The translations under genes and the position numbers were made by a program. From assembly GCA_003218475.1 (NCBI GenBank), contig QHNR01000044.1, forward strand, positions 1-63,267: 63,267 bases of DNA, in the 5' to 3' direction. The first letter of the stretch is position 1; the number at the start of each line of letters is the position of its first letter. Shown one piece after another: positions 9,603 through 18,330 of this stretch. The stretch is from Verrucomicrobiota bacterium (GTDB lineage Bacteria > Verrucomicrobiota > Verrucomicrobiia > Chthoniobacterales > UBA10450). The notes under the pieces are model-generated. The model was not told the DNA's origin and searched no databases. It saw only the letters and a program-made list of their open reading frames with translations.

Positions 9603-9632
9603 CCAGCCGGGATCATCGATCCCGGCTACAGC
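9603..9632. repeat. GCCGGGATC hairpin repeat
   Basis: Perfect 9-bp stem GCCGGGATC / GATCCCGGC with a 3-base loop (9606-9626), then TACAGC. It lies between two convergent genes and may end transcription from both sides, although there is no T-run. The same GGGATC...GATCCCGGC module closes the element at 6839-6911. Confidence 0.7.
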
Positions 9633-10145
9633 TCAGCGCGTCCACGCTTTCCAGCGTTTACGGATCGGCTTTGCGTAGCGGTTTACATCGATTTTCTTTA
9701 ATCGTTTGACGCCGTCCTTCATCGCATCGGCCATTACTTCGGCTGATTCCTCATATTTTTTTCTGGCAGATTTGAAGAACGGCCAGAGAAACGGCAGCGA
9801 AAGAACACTCCAGTCCAAATCCCCCAGCGGCGATTTCACTTCGATTTCTGCCTTTCGCTCTGTGGGAGAAGCGTAGCGGATCGCAAGACCAATCGCGATG
9901 CCGATCCCCAGCGCGCCGAGGATGGTCGGCACGGGATTTTCGCGCACGAAATATTCGGTGCGCTCACGCGCGCGGCCTGCTTTTTCCTTCGTTTCGTCCC
10001 ACGTCTGGCTCATCGCCGTGGAGATTTTGTTTGTTGTTCGACGAAACTGCTCACGCCCAGTTGAGCCAATTTCTTCTTCGCGCGGCGGAAACTGCGCCGG
10101 AAGCGGTTCGTCCCTCGTAAGATCGTTTTCGTTCGGATTAATCAT
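9633..10145 (-). CDS. DUF883-like membrane-anchored protein
   Basis: 170 aa. A charged helical N-terminal half (residues 30-65, TMSQTWDETKEKAGRARERT-like) precedes one glycine-rich transmembrane helix (VRENPVPTILGALGIGIAIGLAIR, residues about 68-92). This resembles the C-terminal anchor of the DUF883/ElaB/YqjD family, which tethers ribosomes to the inner membrane in E. coli. Here a further charged helical tail follows (ARKKYEESAEVMADAMKDGVKRLKK), which is unusual since the family normally ends at the anchor. The role is therefore uncertain. Start is ATG at 10145. Confidence 0.65.
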   Translation of the reverse strand: MINPNENDLTRDEPLPAQFPPREEEIGSTGREQFRRTTNKISTAMSQTWDETKEKAGRARERTEYFVRENPVPTILGALGIGIAIGLAIRYASPTERKAEIEVKSPLGDLDWSVLSLPFLWPFFKSARKKYEESAEVMADAMKDGVKRLKKIDVNRYAKPIRKRWKAWTR

Positions 10146-10298
10146 ACAAAATGAAATCGAAACTGGCGGGCTGATTGCGTCTCTCGACTGTAGTCGTTTC
10201 GCTGCCTGCCGCGCCGGAGCCAGGGCAGAGGCGGGTGCGAAACGCGGCTCTAGGCGTTGCCATACAGTGGGTATGTCGCGATTCCCACACGGAAGGGG

Positions 10299-10814
10299 CT
10301 ACAGGATCCGGCGATAGGCTTCGTAGATATCGTCGTTCCAGAGAACAAAGATCACTTTGTTGATCTTATCCTCGGCCGTGAGGAATTCTCGGGTGGTTTT
10401 TACAGCGATTTGCGCAGCTTCTTGGAGTGGGTAGCCGTAGGCGCCGCAACTGATCGCCGGAAAGGCTATCGTCTTGATTCCATTTTCGATCGCAACCTGC
10501 AACGAATTTCGGTAGCAATTTGCCAGGGTCTCAGGCTCGCCATATGTCCCGCCGCGCCAGATCGGTCCGACGGTGTGAATTACGAATCGAGCGGGCAAAC
10601 GATAGCCACGAGTGATTTTCGCTTCGCCGGCTTTACAGCCGCCAAGCGTACGGCATTCCCCGAACAATTCAGGTCCAGCGGCGCGATGAATCGCCCCATC
10701 GACTCCTCCGCCGCCGAGAAGCGTCGTATTCGCCGCATTCACAATGGCATCAACATCGAGTTTCGTGATATCCCCGCGGGCGATATCGATCTTGCTATGG
10801 GGATCGTTCTTCAA
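10299..10814 (-). CDS. macrodomain protein (ADP-ribose / O-acetyl-ADP-ribose hydrolase type)
   Basis: 171 aa, a stand-alone macrodomain of the MacroD/YmdB type. Visible ADP-ribose-binding motifs are [22 protein letters not shown] (about 21-43), the phosphate loop, and [11 protein letters not shown] (about 121-131). Enzymes of this group remove ADP-ribose from proteins or deacetylate O-acetyl-ADP-ribose in the cytoplasm. An in-frame TAG lies six codons upstream and the only plausible start is TTG at 10814. No partner gene is adjacent; pdxH follows on the same strand after a repeat. Confidence 0.92.
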   Translation of the reverse strand: MKNDPHSKIDIARGDITKLDVDAIVNAANTTLLGGGGVDGAIHRAAGPELFGECRTLGGCKAGEAKITRGYRLPARFVIHTVGPIWRGGTYGEPETLANCYRNSLQVAIENGIKTIAFPAISCGAYGYPLQEAAQIAVKTTREFLTAEDKINKVIFVLWNDDIYEAYRRIL

Positions 10815-10828
10815 AAATGGTTCGTTCT

Positions 10829-10948
10829 AATAATGACGAAGCACGAAGGACGAATGACGAAGGAAGCCCGAATGCTCAAATGACTAAGCCTACAGCTGCC
10901 ACGCTTTTCGTCATTCCTTTGTCATTAGACATTAGACATTCGTCATTT
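10829..10948. repeat. AATGACGAAG / CTTCGTCATT repeat, copy 1
   Basis: Left part holds repeated AATGACGAAGCACGAAGG-like units; right part holds the inverse, TTCGTCATTCC and GACATTCGTCATT. Similar elements occur at 27954-28025 and 32012-32145. Confidence 0.75.
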
Positions 10949-10949
10949 C

Positions 10950-11600
10950 TCAGGGTGCCAGCCGCTCGATCAACCAACTCCCACCCGTCTGTCGCGTGTA
11001 ACGAAATCGGTCGTGCAAACGGTTGGCGCGACCCTGCCAGAATTCAATCCTATCCGGTTTGAGCCGATAACCACCCCAGTGCGGCGGCAATGGAATCGGC
11101 TGGTCCCCGAAGCGTTCGGTCATCTCTGCCATGCGTGCGTCCAGAACGCGCCGACCGTCGAGCACCTCGCTTTGACGCGACGCCCATGCGCTCAACTGGC
11201 TCCCGGGCGGGCGCGAATGAAAATAGGTCAGCGATTCTTCGCGCGACGTTTTCTCGACTTTTCCGCTGATGCGAATTTGCCGGTCGAGTTCGATCCAGTA
11301 AAACGCCAGTGCCGCGTAAGGATTGGCCTCCAGTTGCTTGCCTTTCTCGCTCTCGTAATTGGTAAAAAAAACGAACCCGTCCTGGTCGAAGCTCTTTAAC
11401 AGCACAATCCGCACTGACGGTCTGGCATCCGGGCCGGACGTGGCAAGGCTCACTGCGTTGACATCGCGAATGCCCGCCTCGATTGCGGCTGTAAACCAAT
11501 TTGCAAATTGCTTGATCGGATCGGGATTGAGATCGCTGCGCCGCAGACCTTTCCCGGCGTGCTCGTATCGCGAAGCAGAAGGATCGTGTGAAATCTCCAT
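10950..11600 (-). CDS. pdxH: pyridoxamine 5'-phosphate oxidase
   Basis: 216 aa from ATG at 11600 (a TTG six bases earlier is possible). The whole PNPOx fold is present: FMN contacts ARPSVRIVLLKSFDQDGFVFFTNYESEKG (about 60-90), substrate residues in YFHSRPPGSQLSAWAS, and the C-terminal dimerisation part GGYRLKPDRIEFWQGRANRLHDR with the signature RLHDR. It oxidises pyridoxine or pyridoxamine phosphate to PLP in the cytoplasm. Two PLP-dependent enzymes (the cysteine desulfurase and HisC) lie just upstream, although no operon is evident. Confidence 0.96.
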   Translation of the reverse strand: MEISHDPSASRYEHAGKGLRRSDLNPDPIKQFANWFTAAIEAGIRDVNAVSLATSGPDARPSVRIVLLKSFDQDGFVFFTNYESEKGKQLEANPYAALAFYWIELDRQIRISGKVEKTSREESLTYFHSRPPGSQLSAWASRQSEVLDGRRVLDARMAEMTERFGDQPIPLPPHWGGYRLKPDRIEFWQGRANRLHDRFRYTRQTGGSWLIERLAP

Positions 11601-11733
11601 CAACAAAAACAGTCCCTCACGATATTGCGCTGTTAGGAAATTGTCATCGGGAAAGCAGCTTAGGGAGCCGTAGGACGCCCGGGCAGCTCATGATTCGTCA
11701 CGCCTCACTCGAAAAAGCTGCCGGCCGCCAAAC

Positions 11734-12945
11734 TCAGATCACTGCGGCGGCGGGGTGCGGCGCCGCGGTTTGACGCAGCTTCTCGATCATCTTCGGAACG
11801 ATTTCAATGGCGCGATCGATTTCAGCTTCAGTGTTGAACCGGCTGAAAGAAAAACGGAGGCTGCGCCGGGCTCCATCGCCATTCGGATTCATTGCGCGCA
11901 ACACGTGCGAAGCCTCCTGCGAACCAGTTCGACAGGCAGATCCATCCGAGCAGCAGACACCATGTCGATCCAAAAGGAAGAGCGCCGCCGAGGATTCAAT
12001 TCCTTCAAACGACAAACTCGACGTGTTTGGGATTCGCGGCGCGCCCGCGCCGTTCACAGATGCGCCGCTCACCGATTCGAGGACCGATTTTTCAAAGCGG
12101 TCGCGAATAGGGCGAATATTGCAACTCCCTTCTGCGAGATATTTGCAGGCGAGCTCGGCCGCTTTTCCAAGGCCCACAATTCCTGCGACGTTTTCCGTCC
12201 CGCCGCGTCTTCCGTTTTCCTGGCTCCCGCCTGCGATCAAAGGGCTGAAGCGGGTTCGCCGATTGACGTAAAGCGCGCCTACGCCTTTTGGGCCATGCAA
12301 CTTGTGTGCGGAAAGGGAAAGTAGATTGATCGCCGTATCGTGCAGGCGCATCGGAATCTTTCCGACCGCTTGCACAGCGTCGGTGTGAAAAAGCACGCCC
12401 TTTCGGCGACAAATTTCAGCGATTTTCTCGACTGGAAATAGTACGCCGGTCTCGTTGTTCGCCCACATCGTCGAAACCAGCGCGGTCTGCGGGCGAATCG
12501 CAGCCTCGAATTTGGCGAGATCGAGGTTGCCATCCTGATCTACGCCCAGAAACGTGACGGTGCAGCCGCGTTTTTCGAGATCCTGGCAGGGACGCAACAC
12601 GGCGCTGTGTTCGACCGCGCTTGTCATGACATGTCCGCCACGGCGGATTCGTCCAGTGGCGAATTTCCCCAGCGGTGCAAAATGGAGCGCGGAATGAATC
12701 ACCGCGTTGTTGGATTCTGTGCCGCCGCTGGTGAAAACAATTTCCGACGGCTCGCATCCGAGCAACGCTGCCAGGCGTTCCCGTGCCAAATCGACAGCTT
12801 TTCGCGCTTTGGCGGCAAACGCGTAGCCGCTGGAAGGATTGCCATAGCATTTCGTAAAAAACGGCATCATTTCCTCGATCACCGCAGGATCCAGCGGTGT
12901 GGTGGCGTTGTTATCGAGGTAAATGAATTCGTTGACGGTTATCAT
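11734..12945 (-). CDS. cysteine desulfurase, NifS/IscS type
   Basis: 403 aa class V aminotransferase. N-terminal YLDNNATTPLD is characteristic; the PLP lysine lies in SAHKLHGPKG (near 217) and the persulfide cysteine in SDGSACRTGSQEASHV (near 340). It takes sulfur from cysteine for Fe-S clusters and thionucleosides. No iscU, iscR or suf genes are adjacent, so whether it is IscS or NifS by role cannot be said. The C-terminus ends in an Ala/Pro-rich tail. The start ATG at 12945 gives the normal N-terminus. It is followed upstream by a lipoprotein gene in the same direction. Confidence 0.95.
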   Translation of the reverse strand: MITVNEFIYLDNNATTPLDPAVIEEMMPFFTKCYGNPSSGYAFAAKARKAVDLARERLAALLGCEPSEIVFTSGGTESNNAVIHSALHFAPLGKFATGRIRRGGHVMTSAVEHSAVLRPCQDLEKRGCTVTFLGVDQDGNLDLAKFEAAIRPQTALVSTMWANNETGVLFPVEKIAEICRRKGVLFHTDAVQAVGKIPMRLHDTAINLLSLSAHKLHGPKGVGALYVNRRTRFSPLIAGGSQENGRRGGTENVAGIVGLGKAAELACKYLAEGSCNIRPIRDRFEKSVLESVSGASVNGAGAPRIPNTSSLSFEGIESSAALFLLDRHGVCCSDGSACRTGSQEASHVLRAMNPNGDGARRSLRFSFSRFNTEAEIDRAIEIVPKMIEKLRQTAAPHPAAAVI

Positions 12946-12956
12946 ATGGTCGACTT

Positions 12957-12980
12957 GCTCATGCTCGTGCTTCCAACTAC
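12957..12980. repeat. short CTTGCTCATGCTCGTGC repeat
   Basis: CTTGCTCATGCTCGTGCTTCC between two minus-strand genes; related to the CTTGCTC repeats in resB and upstream of hisC. Confidence 0.45.
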
Positions 12981-12984
12981 AGCA

Positions 12985-13728
12985 TCAGTCCATCATGGAC
13001 GGCAGCAGGAATTCAAAGTAGCCGACCTTGAGCAGGCCGTTTTCTTCTACGAGAATGACCTTGAGATTGAAATAGGGATCAAAATCCTCGCTCTTCCTCA
13101 ACGCTTCCACGGTGACGCCCTGCTGCGCGGCCACCCTTTCAAGTTCCTGCGGTGAGAGTTCGGTGTGGATTTGCCCGCGCAAACTCGCCCGCCGGATGGC
13201 GGCCGGAATCCAGTCGGGCATCGCGCCGATGGCGAACATGGAGTCCATCGCGCCGAATTGTTCTCTGCTGCGCCGGTTCAATACGTCGGGATCGGTCGAA
13301 AACACGCTTAGCATCTTGGGCGCGCGAGGTGCGCCACGCGCCGCCTCGACGTATTGCATCAAGTAGGCGAATTGCTCCGCCGTCACGTTCGTATACGGAT
13401 TCGATTCGTATTGCTGGAAAGTGGCCTGTTCCTCAGCAGGCGTAAACTGGTTGAAAGACATCCGTGCCCTGGCGTGGGTGGAGAGCAGCGCATAAGCGTC
13501 CGGGTATTTCCGGTTGGCGATGGCAATGAAGAACGGCTTTGCCGCGAGGAGATATTTGCGTTCATCCGGTTTTGCGTCCTTGTCCAAAAAATCATCCTCG
13601 CTTTTTTGAGCGGTTTTCTTTTCGCCGTCCGGCCCTTTCTTGCCGCAACTGGTCAGCAACATCGGCAACAAAGTCGTCGCGATGAGAATTGTGACGCGAC
13701 AAGCAACTGACACTGACAAGGCCTCCAT
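12985..13728 (-). CDS. hypothetical lipoprotein
   Basis: 247 aa. The N-terminus is a lipoprotein signal (TILIATTLLPMLLTSCGKKG) with a good lipobox LLTSC, so Cys28 would be lipidated. A charged linker follows, then an alpha-helical domain beginning KPFFIAIANRKYPDAYALLS, which resembles the small NTF2/DUF4864-like modules that follow such linkers, though I cannot assign a family. The remainder has a run of SREQFGAMDSM and a final strand, LKVGYFEFLLPSMMD. Function unknown. It lies between the cysteine desulfurase and the divergent hisC. Confidence 0.75.
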   Translation of the reverse strand: MEALSVSVACRVTILIATTLLPMLLTSCGKKGPDGEKKTAQKSEDDFLDKDAKPDERKYLLAAKPFFIAIANRKYPDAYALLSTHARARMSFNQFTPAEEQATFQQYESNPYTNVTAEQFAYLMQYVEAARGAPRAPKMLSVFSTDPDVLNRRSREQFGAMDSMFAIGAMPDWIPAAIRRASLRGQIHTELSPQELERVAAQQGVTVEALRKSEDFDPYFNLKVILVEENGLLKVGYFEFLLPSMMD

Positions 13729-13740
13729 TTTTCTACGTGA

Positions 13741-13827
13741 TACGTCTTACTCTTGCTCGCCCTCGCACGGCTTTGGCGAAAGAGCATGAACATGAGTAGC
13801 AGCAAGAGCAAGAAGAAGAGTCGCAAG
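13741..13827. repeat. inverted TCTTACTCTTGCTC / GAGCAAGAAGAAGAG repeat
   Basis: Left arm TCTTACTCTTGCTCG and right arm GCAAGAGCAAGAAGAAGAG enclose about 45 bases in front of hisC. An open frame through it adds 40 codons to hisC but is not part of the conserved protein. Confidence 0.6.
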
Positions 13828-13872
13828 ATCCTCCAAGTGGAAACTTTCTCACTTCCATCTACTCTCTCGCGC

Positions 13873-14979
13873 ATGACTTCCATCTGGGAGCTGGCAAATT
13901 CGCAACTTCGGGACATCACGGTTTACGAAGCGGGAAAACCCATCGAGGAAACGGCGCGCGAACTTGGTGTCGATCCGAGCGTAATTATCAAACTGGCCTC
14001 GAACGAGAATCCGTTGGGCCCTTCTCCCAAGGCAGTCCAAGCCATGCGCGCTGCATTGGAGGACGCGCATTTGTATCCCGATGGCAGCGGGTTTTACTTG
14101 TGCAAAGCGATTGCAACCAAACTCGGTCTCACTCCTGAGAACGTTATTCTCGGCAACGGTTCAAATGAAGCGCTCGAATTTCTCGGTCACGCGTTTCTCG
14201 ACGCCATGCGTCAGGATGAGGTGATTGCTTCTGAATATGCATTTGTCGTTTACAAATTGGTCGCCACTTCATTTGGCGCCCGCATGATCGAAGTGGCGAA
14301 CCCGGATTATCAACAGGACCTGGAAGGGATGCTGGAAGCAATCACTCCGAGAACCCGTCTCATTTTCATCCCAAATCCAAACAACCCTACCGGCACCTTG
14401 GTCTCGCAGTGCGAGATCGAGAGCTTTATATCGCGCGTTCCGGAACAAGTCATCGTCGTTTTCGATGAAGCTTATTTCGAATTTCTCGATAATCCGCCTG
14501 ATATGCTTCGATTTGTTCGCGCAGGAAGAAACGTCATCGTGCTGCGGACATTTTCGAAAATTCATGGGTTGGCTGGGTTGCGCATTGGTTACGCCCTTGC
14601 CCGGCCGGACGTGATCGACGTGCTTCACAGGACGAGGCAGCCATTTAATGTGAACAGCATCGCTCAGGCGGGCGCGCTCGCGGCGCTCGAGGATGAGGCA
14701 CACCTGCGCGAGACGAAACGTGTAATCGACAAAGGTCGCGCTTATTTGCAGGAACAGTTTGCCGAAATGAAGCTGCCTTTTGTCCCAGCCGTTGCGAATT
14801 TTGTGATGGTGAACGCCGGCGACGGTTGTGCGGTATTCGAGAAACTGCTGCGACGGAAAATCATCGTGCGACCGCTCAAGGGCTACGGCTTACCCGAATG
14901 GATCCGCATTTCAGTGGGCACGATGGAGCAAAATAAGAGGTTAATCGCGGCGCTGAAAGAAGTGATACTTCCCCAATAG
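13873..14979 (+). CDS. hisC: histidinol-phosphate aminotransferase
   Basis: 368 aa fold type I aminotransferase. IKLASNENPLGPSPKAV at the N-terminus is typical of HisC; FIPNPNNPTGT binds the cofactor region; the PLP lysine is in RTFSKIHGLAGLRIGYA (near 230); the C-terminal Arg is in WIRISVGTMEQN. It converts imidazole-acetol phosphate to histidinol phosphate and may also take aromatic substrates. I chose ATG at 13873 because upstream in-frame codons lie in a repeat (13741-13827) and are low complexity. No other his genes are in the window. Confidence 0.94.
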   Translation: MTSIWELANSQLRDITVYEAGKPIEETARELGVDPSVIIKLASNENPLGPSPKAVQAMRAALEDAHLYPDGSGFYLCKAIATKLGLTPENVILGNGSNEALEFLGHAFLDAMRQDEVIASEYAFVVYKLVATSFGARMIEVANPDYQQDLEGMLEAITPRTRLIFIPNPNNPTGTLVSQCEIESFISRVPEQVIVVFDEAYFEFLDNPPDMLRFVRAGRNVIVLRTFSKIHGLAGLRIGYALARPDVIDVLHRTRQPFNVNSIAQAGALAALEDEAHLRETKRVIDKGRAYLQEQFAEMKLPFVPAVANFVMVNAGDGCAVFEKLLRRKIIVRPLKGYGLPEWIRISVGTMEQNKRLIAALKEVILPQ

Positions 14980-15007
14980 CACGCGGAGAGATTCACGTAC
15001 CGAATTT

Positions 15008-15026
15008 GGCAACCGGAGCGGTTGCC
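15008..15026. repeat. GGCAACC...GGTTGCC hairpin
   Basis: Seven-base perfect stem GGCAACC / GGTTGCC with a GGAGC loop, followed by CTACAA, between hisC and mnmE. A member of the small palindromes seen throughout the window. Confidence 0.65.
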
Positions 15027-15047
15027 CTACAATTTGTCTCTAGAGTC

Positions 15048-16391
15048 ATGACAGTTTCTGACGCCATAGCCGCCATCTCGACGCCGCCGGGTGAAGGCGC
15101 CATCGCGCTGGTTCGCGTTTCGGGCGCGGAAGCGATCGAAATCGCGGACAAGATTTTTCGTGGCAAAGAAAAGGCGTCGCGGTTTGCATCACACGTTCAG
15201 CATCTGGGGGAGATTTTCAGCGCGGAAAACCAATTGATCGATCATGCAGTGGTCTCGGTTCATCGCGCGCCTGCAAGTTACACGGGCGAAGATTTGGTCG
15301 AGATCAGTTGTCACGGTGGTACGCTGGTGTCCGCGAAAGTACTTGAAGCGTGCCTGCGTGCGGGCGCGAGAGCGGCCCGGCCCGGCGAATTCACTGAGCG
15401 CGCTTTTCTTAACGGAAAAATGGATCTCACCCAAGCCGAGGCCGTGATCGATCTGATTCGCGCCCGCACCGATCTGGCGCTCCGTTCTGCCACTGAACAA
15501 CTCGAAGGTAGACTCGGCGATCGCATCAGGAAGATCCGCGATGAATTGATCGCGCTGCTGGCGCACATCGACGCGTCAATCGATTTCCCGGAAGAAGGCA
15601 TAGCTCCCGATGAAGGCGAAATGCTGCGCAACCGGCTCGATTCCATTCGTGAAGAGGTTGCCTTCTTGCTCGCAACTGCCGATCAGGGCCGCCTTCTGCG
15701 CGAAGGCGTGCGCGTGGTGATTTACGGAGCAACCAATGCAGGTAAGTCGAGTTTGCTCAATCGACTGCTTGGCTACGATAGGGTGATCGTCAGCGATACT
15801 CACGGTACGACGCGGGACACAATCGAAGAGACGCTAAACTTGGAGGGTGTACCGATTCGGCTACTTGATACTGCCGGCCTGCGCGTCTCAAAAAGCGAAC
15901 TAGAACGCGAAGGAATTGCGCGCACCGAAAAATCGCTGCAATTGGCAGACCTGCGTCTTCAGATCGCAGACCGCAGCGCACCCAAACCGGCGCATTTTAA
16001 CGGTCAGGACGGCAACTCGAACGAGATTGTTGTCTTAAACAAAAGCGATTTGCCGGAGGACAGCGATTGGAAAAATTTCGAGGCGGTGCGGATTTCCTGC
16101 CTCACGGGAGAAGGCCTTCCGCAACTGCAAAAGGAAATTCTGACGCACATCAGGCAGCAAAATCTAAGACCGGAAAGCGCAATTGCGATCAATACTCGTC
16201 ATCGCGATTGCCTGCGACGCGCCTTGGAATCGTGCGATCTGGCGCGGGCAGCGTTGGGCCAGGGGGTGTCGCCGGAGTACGTTGCGGTTGATCTTGATAA
16301 GGCGTTACGCGCGGTCGGGGAAGTAATTGGCGTAACCGATGTGGAACAGATTCTCGACTCCGTATTTAGTCAGTTTTGCATCGGCAAATGA
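15048..16391 (+). CDS. mnmE: tRNA modification GTPase MnmE
   Basis: 447 aa. N-terminal folate-binding domain from DAIAAISTPPGEGAIALVRVSG; helical domain; inserted GTPase domain with G1 GATNAGKSS (near 227), the switch region DTHGTTRD, G3 DTAGLR and G4 NKSD; C-terminal motif CIGK. With MnmG it installs the 5-carboxymethylaminomethyl group on wobble uridine. ATG at 15048 gives the standard N-terminus MTVSDAIAAIST; the upstream extension runs through a palindrome. The segment after the G3 box (LQLADLRLQIADRS) is a little repetitive, but all GTPase motifs are intact. mnmG is not in the window. Confidence 0.96.
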   Translation: MTVSDAIAAISTPPGEGAIALVRVSGAEAIEIADKIFRGKEKASRFASHVQHLGEIFSAENQLIDHAVVSVHRAPASYTGEDLVEISCHGGTLVSAKVLEACLRAGARAARPGEFTERAFLNGKMDLTQAEAVIDLIRARTDLALRSATEQLEGRLGDRIRKIRDELIALLAHIDASIDFPEEGIAPDEGEMLRNRLDSIREEVAFLLATADQGRLLREGVRVVIYGATNAGKSSLLNRLLGYDRVIVSDTHGTTRDTIEETLNLEGVPIRLLDTAGLRVSKSELEREGIARTEKSLQLADLRLQIADRSAPKPAHFNGQDGNSNEIVVLNKSDLPEDSDWKNFEAVRISCLTGEGLPQLQKEILTHIRQQNLRPESAIAINTRHRDCLRRALESCDLARAALGQGVSPEYVAVDLDKALRAVGEVIGVTDVEQILDSVFSQFCIGK

Positions 16392-16435
16392 CACGCCGCG
16401 CGTTCAAGCGTTAAACCGTTGAAGCGACGGCTCAC

Positions 16436-17443
16436 ATGAAAAACTTCTACGAGCGGCTTGTCAGGCCGCTTCTCTTTTCACTGGATGCCGAGAACGCGCA
16501 CCATCTCACACTCGAAATGCTTCGCGGTGCTTCGCATTTTGATCTCGCGCTGCACGTGCTCAGATCTTTTCAGCCTCCGCCGAAACCGAAAACGCTTTTC
16601 GGCCTGAACTTTCCAAATCCAGTCGGACTTGCGGCTGGCTTGGACAAGAACGGCCTTGCCCTTCCGGCATGGGGAGCGCTTGGTTTCGGTTTCGTTGAGA
16701 TCGGCACAGTGACCGCGAAAGCGCAACCGGGAAATCCAAAGCCGCGCATCTTTCGATTACCCGAGCAACAAGCGTTGATCAATCGTCTCGGTTTTAATAA
16801 CGACGGGGCAGACGCGATCGCGGAACGATTGCGCAGACTGCGCGGAAGCGGCCGTTGGCCCACCGTTCCAGTCGGCATCAACATCGGAAAATCCCGTGCA
16901 ACGCCACTCGAAAAGGCCGCCGAGGATTATCTGTGGTCGTTTCGATTGCTTCGCGATTTTGCCGATTACATAACGCTGAATGTGAGCTCCCCCAACACGC
17001 CAGCGTTGCGCGATTTGCAGGAGCCGAGGGCACTGTCCGGGCTACTGCACGCGATTGGAAAGGAGCCCGGCGCCGCCACGAAACCGTTGCTGATCAAGAT
17101 TTCGCCTGATCTTTCGCCGATCGAATTGGAAGGGATTCTTAAGGTGTGCGTAGAAAACGGCGTGGCAGGCATCATCGCGACAAACACAACGCGTGATCAC
17201 TCGTCAATTCCGTCGGAGCTCGACGAAGAAGGCGGCTTGAGTGGCGCACCCCTGCGCAAAAAGGCCACCGCGTTGGTGCGCGATATTGTTACAAAGGCCG
17301 CAATTCCGGTGATCGCTTCTGGTGGAATTTGCGACGCAGAATCTGCGTGGGAAAAATTTCAGGCGGGCGCGGAACTCGTTCAGCTTTATACCGGATTTGT
17401 GTATTGCGGCCCGCGACTTCTCCGCGAAATCATGGCAGCGTGA
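16436..17443 (+). CDS. pyrD: dihydroorotate dehydrogenase (quinone)
   Basis: 335 aa, class 2 PyrD. The N-terminal amphipathic helix that docks on the membrane is present (YERLVRPLLFSLDAENAHHL), then the TIM barrel: NPVGLAAGLDKNG (FMN), FVEIGTVT, LINRLGFNNDG, and YITLNVSSPNTPALRDLQ, which carries the class 2 catalytic Ser. ISPDLS, TNTTRDH and the phosphate loop IASGGI follow. It oxidises dihydroorotate to orotate in pyrimidine synthesis and passes electrons to quinone. It is in the same direction as mnmE and 44 bases after it. Confidence 0.96.
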   Translation: MKNFYERLVRPLLFSLDAENAHHLTLEMLRGASHFDLALHVLRSFQPPPKPKTLFGLNFPNPVGLAAGLDKNGLALPAWGALGFGFVEIGTVTAKAQPGNPKPRIFRLPEQQALINRLGFNNDGADAIAERLRRLRGSGRWPTVPVGINIGKSRATPLEKAAEDYLWSFRLLRDFADYITLNVSSPNTPALRDLQEPRALSGLLHAIGKEPGAATKPLLIKISPDLSPIELEGILKVCVENGVAGIIATNTTRDHSSIPSELDEEGGLSGAPLRKKATALVRDIVTKAAIPVIASGGICDAESAWEKFQAGAELVQLYTGFVYCGPRLLREIMAA

Positions 17444-17548
17444 GGCAGACAATCCTGTCTGCGACTGCAATGCTCGTTCGCCACAGCGAGTTTGCCCTCC
17501 GGACGGGCTTGCGTCAGGCGGGCTCGCAGGCAGGATTGCCTGCGCCAC
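17444..17548. repeat. GGCAGACAATCCTGTCTGC repeat, copy 1
   Basis: Left arm GGCAGACAATCCTGTCTGC, right arm GCAGGCAGGATTGCCTGC followed by GCCAC. It fills the gap between pyrD and the methyltransferase. Other copies: 18254-18330 and 20661-20774. Confidence 0.85.
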
Positions 17549-17550
17549 AA

Positions 17551-18249
17551 ATGAGACTTTCCCGCAAGATTCTCAAGTTTGCAGAGCCGTTGAGCTACCG
17601 GCGCGGCTGGCGCAGGGCGCAACGATGCATTTTCCGTGTCCCGCTTGAGCCAATGTTGGCGCAGATCGATCGCGAACGCGCCCGCGAGATCCAGCAGCGA
17701 TATGCAAACTCGACTGCAGGATATGCCAAATATGCAAACATCGAGCCGTGGTTGCGATTGAATCGGGAACGCGTGCAGGATTTGAAACTCCATCGCTCGG
17801 CACCCAAACGTGTGCTCGATCTCGGTTGCGGAGGTGGATTTTTCTTGTTCATCCTCAAAAACCTTGGCCATTCAGTCCTGGGACTGGACATGGAGCGCGT
17901 CGCGCTTTTTACGGAATTGCTCGAGCTTTTCGGAGTTCCGCGGGTCGTGTGCAGAATCAGCGCATTCGAGCCGCTGCCCGATCTCCCTCAAAAGTTTGAT
18001 TGGATCACGGCGTTTTCGGTCAACTTTAATCTTTACCATCCTGGGAAAGAACGGTGGGGCACAGCGGAATGGGATTTTTTCCTGCGCGATTTGCAGCGTC
18101 ACCTTGTCCCGGGCGGCAAAATCTTTTTCGGCCTCAATCCACAGTACGATGGTGATTACTATACGTCTGAGCTGCGCGATCTTTTCCTCAGCCGAGGCGC
18201 AAGTATTGAGCGCGAACGAATTTTTTTTGAAAAGGGACTGCGGTTCTAA
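17551..18249 (+). CDS. class I SAM-dependent methyltransferase
   Basis: 232 aa. The Rossmann glycine motif is VLDLGCGGGFFLFIL (near residue 86), then the acidic residue of motif II in LGLDMERVALF, a WITAFSVNF motif IV and the late LVPGGKIFFGLNP. The N-terminal 75 residues are basic and may contact a substrate or nucleic acid. The target is unknown. The frame is open back into pyrD, but that portion covers the repeat at 17444-17548; ATG at 17551, immediately after the repeat, is the natural start. Confidence 0.85.
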   Translation: MRLSRKILKFAEPLSYRRGWRRAQRCIFRVPLEPMLAQIDRERAREIQQRYANSTAGYAKYANIEPWLRLNRERVQDLKLHRSAPKRVLDLGCGGGFFLFILKNLGHSVLGLDMERVALFTELLELFGVPRVVCRISAFEPLPDLPQKFDWITAFSVNFNLYHPGKERWGTAEWDFFLRDLQRHLVPGGKIFFGLNPQYDGDYYTSELRDLFLSRGASIERERIFFEKGLRF

Positions 18250-18253
18250 GGTA

Positions 18254-18330
18254 GTGACGCAGACAATCCTGTCTGCGACCAGTTTCTGGCTCGCAGATTG
18301 AACGCTCGCAGGCAGGATTGCCTGCGCCAC
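18254..18330. repeat. CGCAGACAATCCTGTCTGC repeat, copy 2
   Basis: GTGACGCAGACAATCCTG at the left, GGCAGGATTGCCTGCGCCAC at the right. It ends exactly where the stop codon (18330-18332) of the convergent Spy-like gene begins, so it separates two convergent genes. Confidence 0.85.
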